Assembly: GCA_964561025.1 (NCBI GenBank)
Contig: CAZLNM010000130.1
Location: forward strand, 1-11,719
From: JAAZNF01 sp964561025
Lineage (GTDB): Bacteria > Myxococcota > B64-G9
DNA: 11,719 nucleotides
Direction of reading: 5' to 3'
Part shown: positions 11,678 to 11,719 of the stretch, piece by piece
How positions within the stretch are numbered: the first letter of the stretch is position 1
Layout of the letters: the number at the start of each line of letters is the position of its first letter
The notes under the pieces: generated by a model
What the model was told of the DNA's origin: nothing
Databases searched by the model: none
The model's input: only the letters and a program-made list of their open reading frames with translations
Position numbers and translations under genes: made by a program

Positions 11678-11719
11678 CAGATGAGTCCTCCACGCAGCGC
11701 AGGCGGCTTTGCGCCGAGC

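Larger units (their letters stand above)
11569..11719 (+). repeat. Two copies of a 52-bp structured repeat, 99 bp apart, running off the window
   Basis: 11569-11620 and 11668-11719 align without gaps at 43 of 52 positions. Both begin CGCGGCGCGCCAG, share GAGTCCTC, and end in an inner hairpin GSCG-GCTYTG-CGSC then GAGC. In that hairpin one pair is C-G in the first copy (11604 with 11615) and G-C in the second (11703 with 11714), a compensatory change that argues for a conserved stem. The second copy ends exactly at the window edge, so the array may continue. The preceding bases 11518-11568, after the kinase stop, show nothing recognisable. Confidence 0.75.

Noticed and set aside
11569..11719. 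The right-end repeats as a CRISPR array or integron attC site.
   Set aside because: Only two diverged copies with internal pairing are seen, without uniform spacers; the R/L box pair with terminal AAC...GTT of attC sites is absent.

Overview
The window is very G+C-rich DNA (roughly two thirds G+C by eye) with tightly packed genes, strong AGGAGG-type ribosome binding sites and frequent GTG starts. The gene set suggests a Gram-negative bacterium of the deltaproteobacterial type (Myxococcota, Bdellovibrionota or a relative): a Tol-type proton-channel complex, an outer-membrane beta-barrel, a cysteine-rich lipoprotein with thrombospondin type 3 calcium repeats, and a singlet bacterial histone. 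The phylum is an inference; no 16S rRNA or other phylogenetic marker that I can place is present.

Layout. Positions 1-2330 hold a minus-strand cluster: a beta-barrel protein, a YhaM-like OB/HD nuclease, and the first 41 codons of a GspE/PilB-type protein cut by the window edge. A short divergent promoter region (about 2331-2558) separates it from a plus-strand TSP3-repeat lipoprotein. After a 369-bp gap with several palindromes comes a plus-strand pair: a degenerate class II aldolase-like TIM barrel, then rsmD. A minus-strand malic enzyme with a lysine-rich, histone-H1-like N-terminal tail converges on rsmD. Its upstream region carries a clear promoter and an AT-rich island flanked by GGGGACAGGC-type repeats. 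The plus strand then carries tolQ, tolR and a TonB/TolA-like gene, two terminator hairpins, a 61-residue histone-fold protein, a DedA-family membrane protein overlapping a sensorless histidine kinase, and finally a structured repeat that runs off the right end.

How the genes relate. TolQ, TolR and the TonB/TolA-like protein form one energised cell-envelope module; tolB and pal are not next to it. The beta-barrel and the TSP3 lipoprotein are further envelope components. The histone is the most notable single gene: it has the HMf-type Arg-Asp pair at the correct spacing and stands alone behind two terminators.

The strongest unexplained signal is a repeat family. A 35-bp sequence occurs three times, always in the sense orientation just downstream of a gene (malic enzyme, TonB/TolA-like gene, histidine kinase). 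At the right end it is joined to a 52-bp repeat present twice at a 99-bp offset, with a perfect 12-bp inverted repeat around an inner hairpin that shows one compensatory base-pair change between copies.
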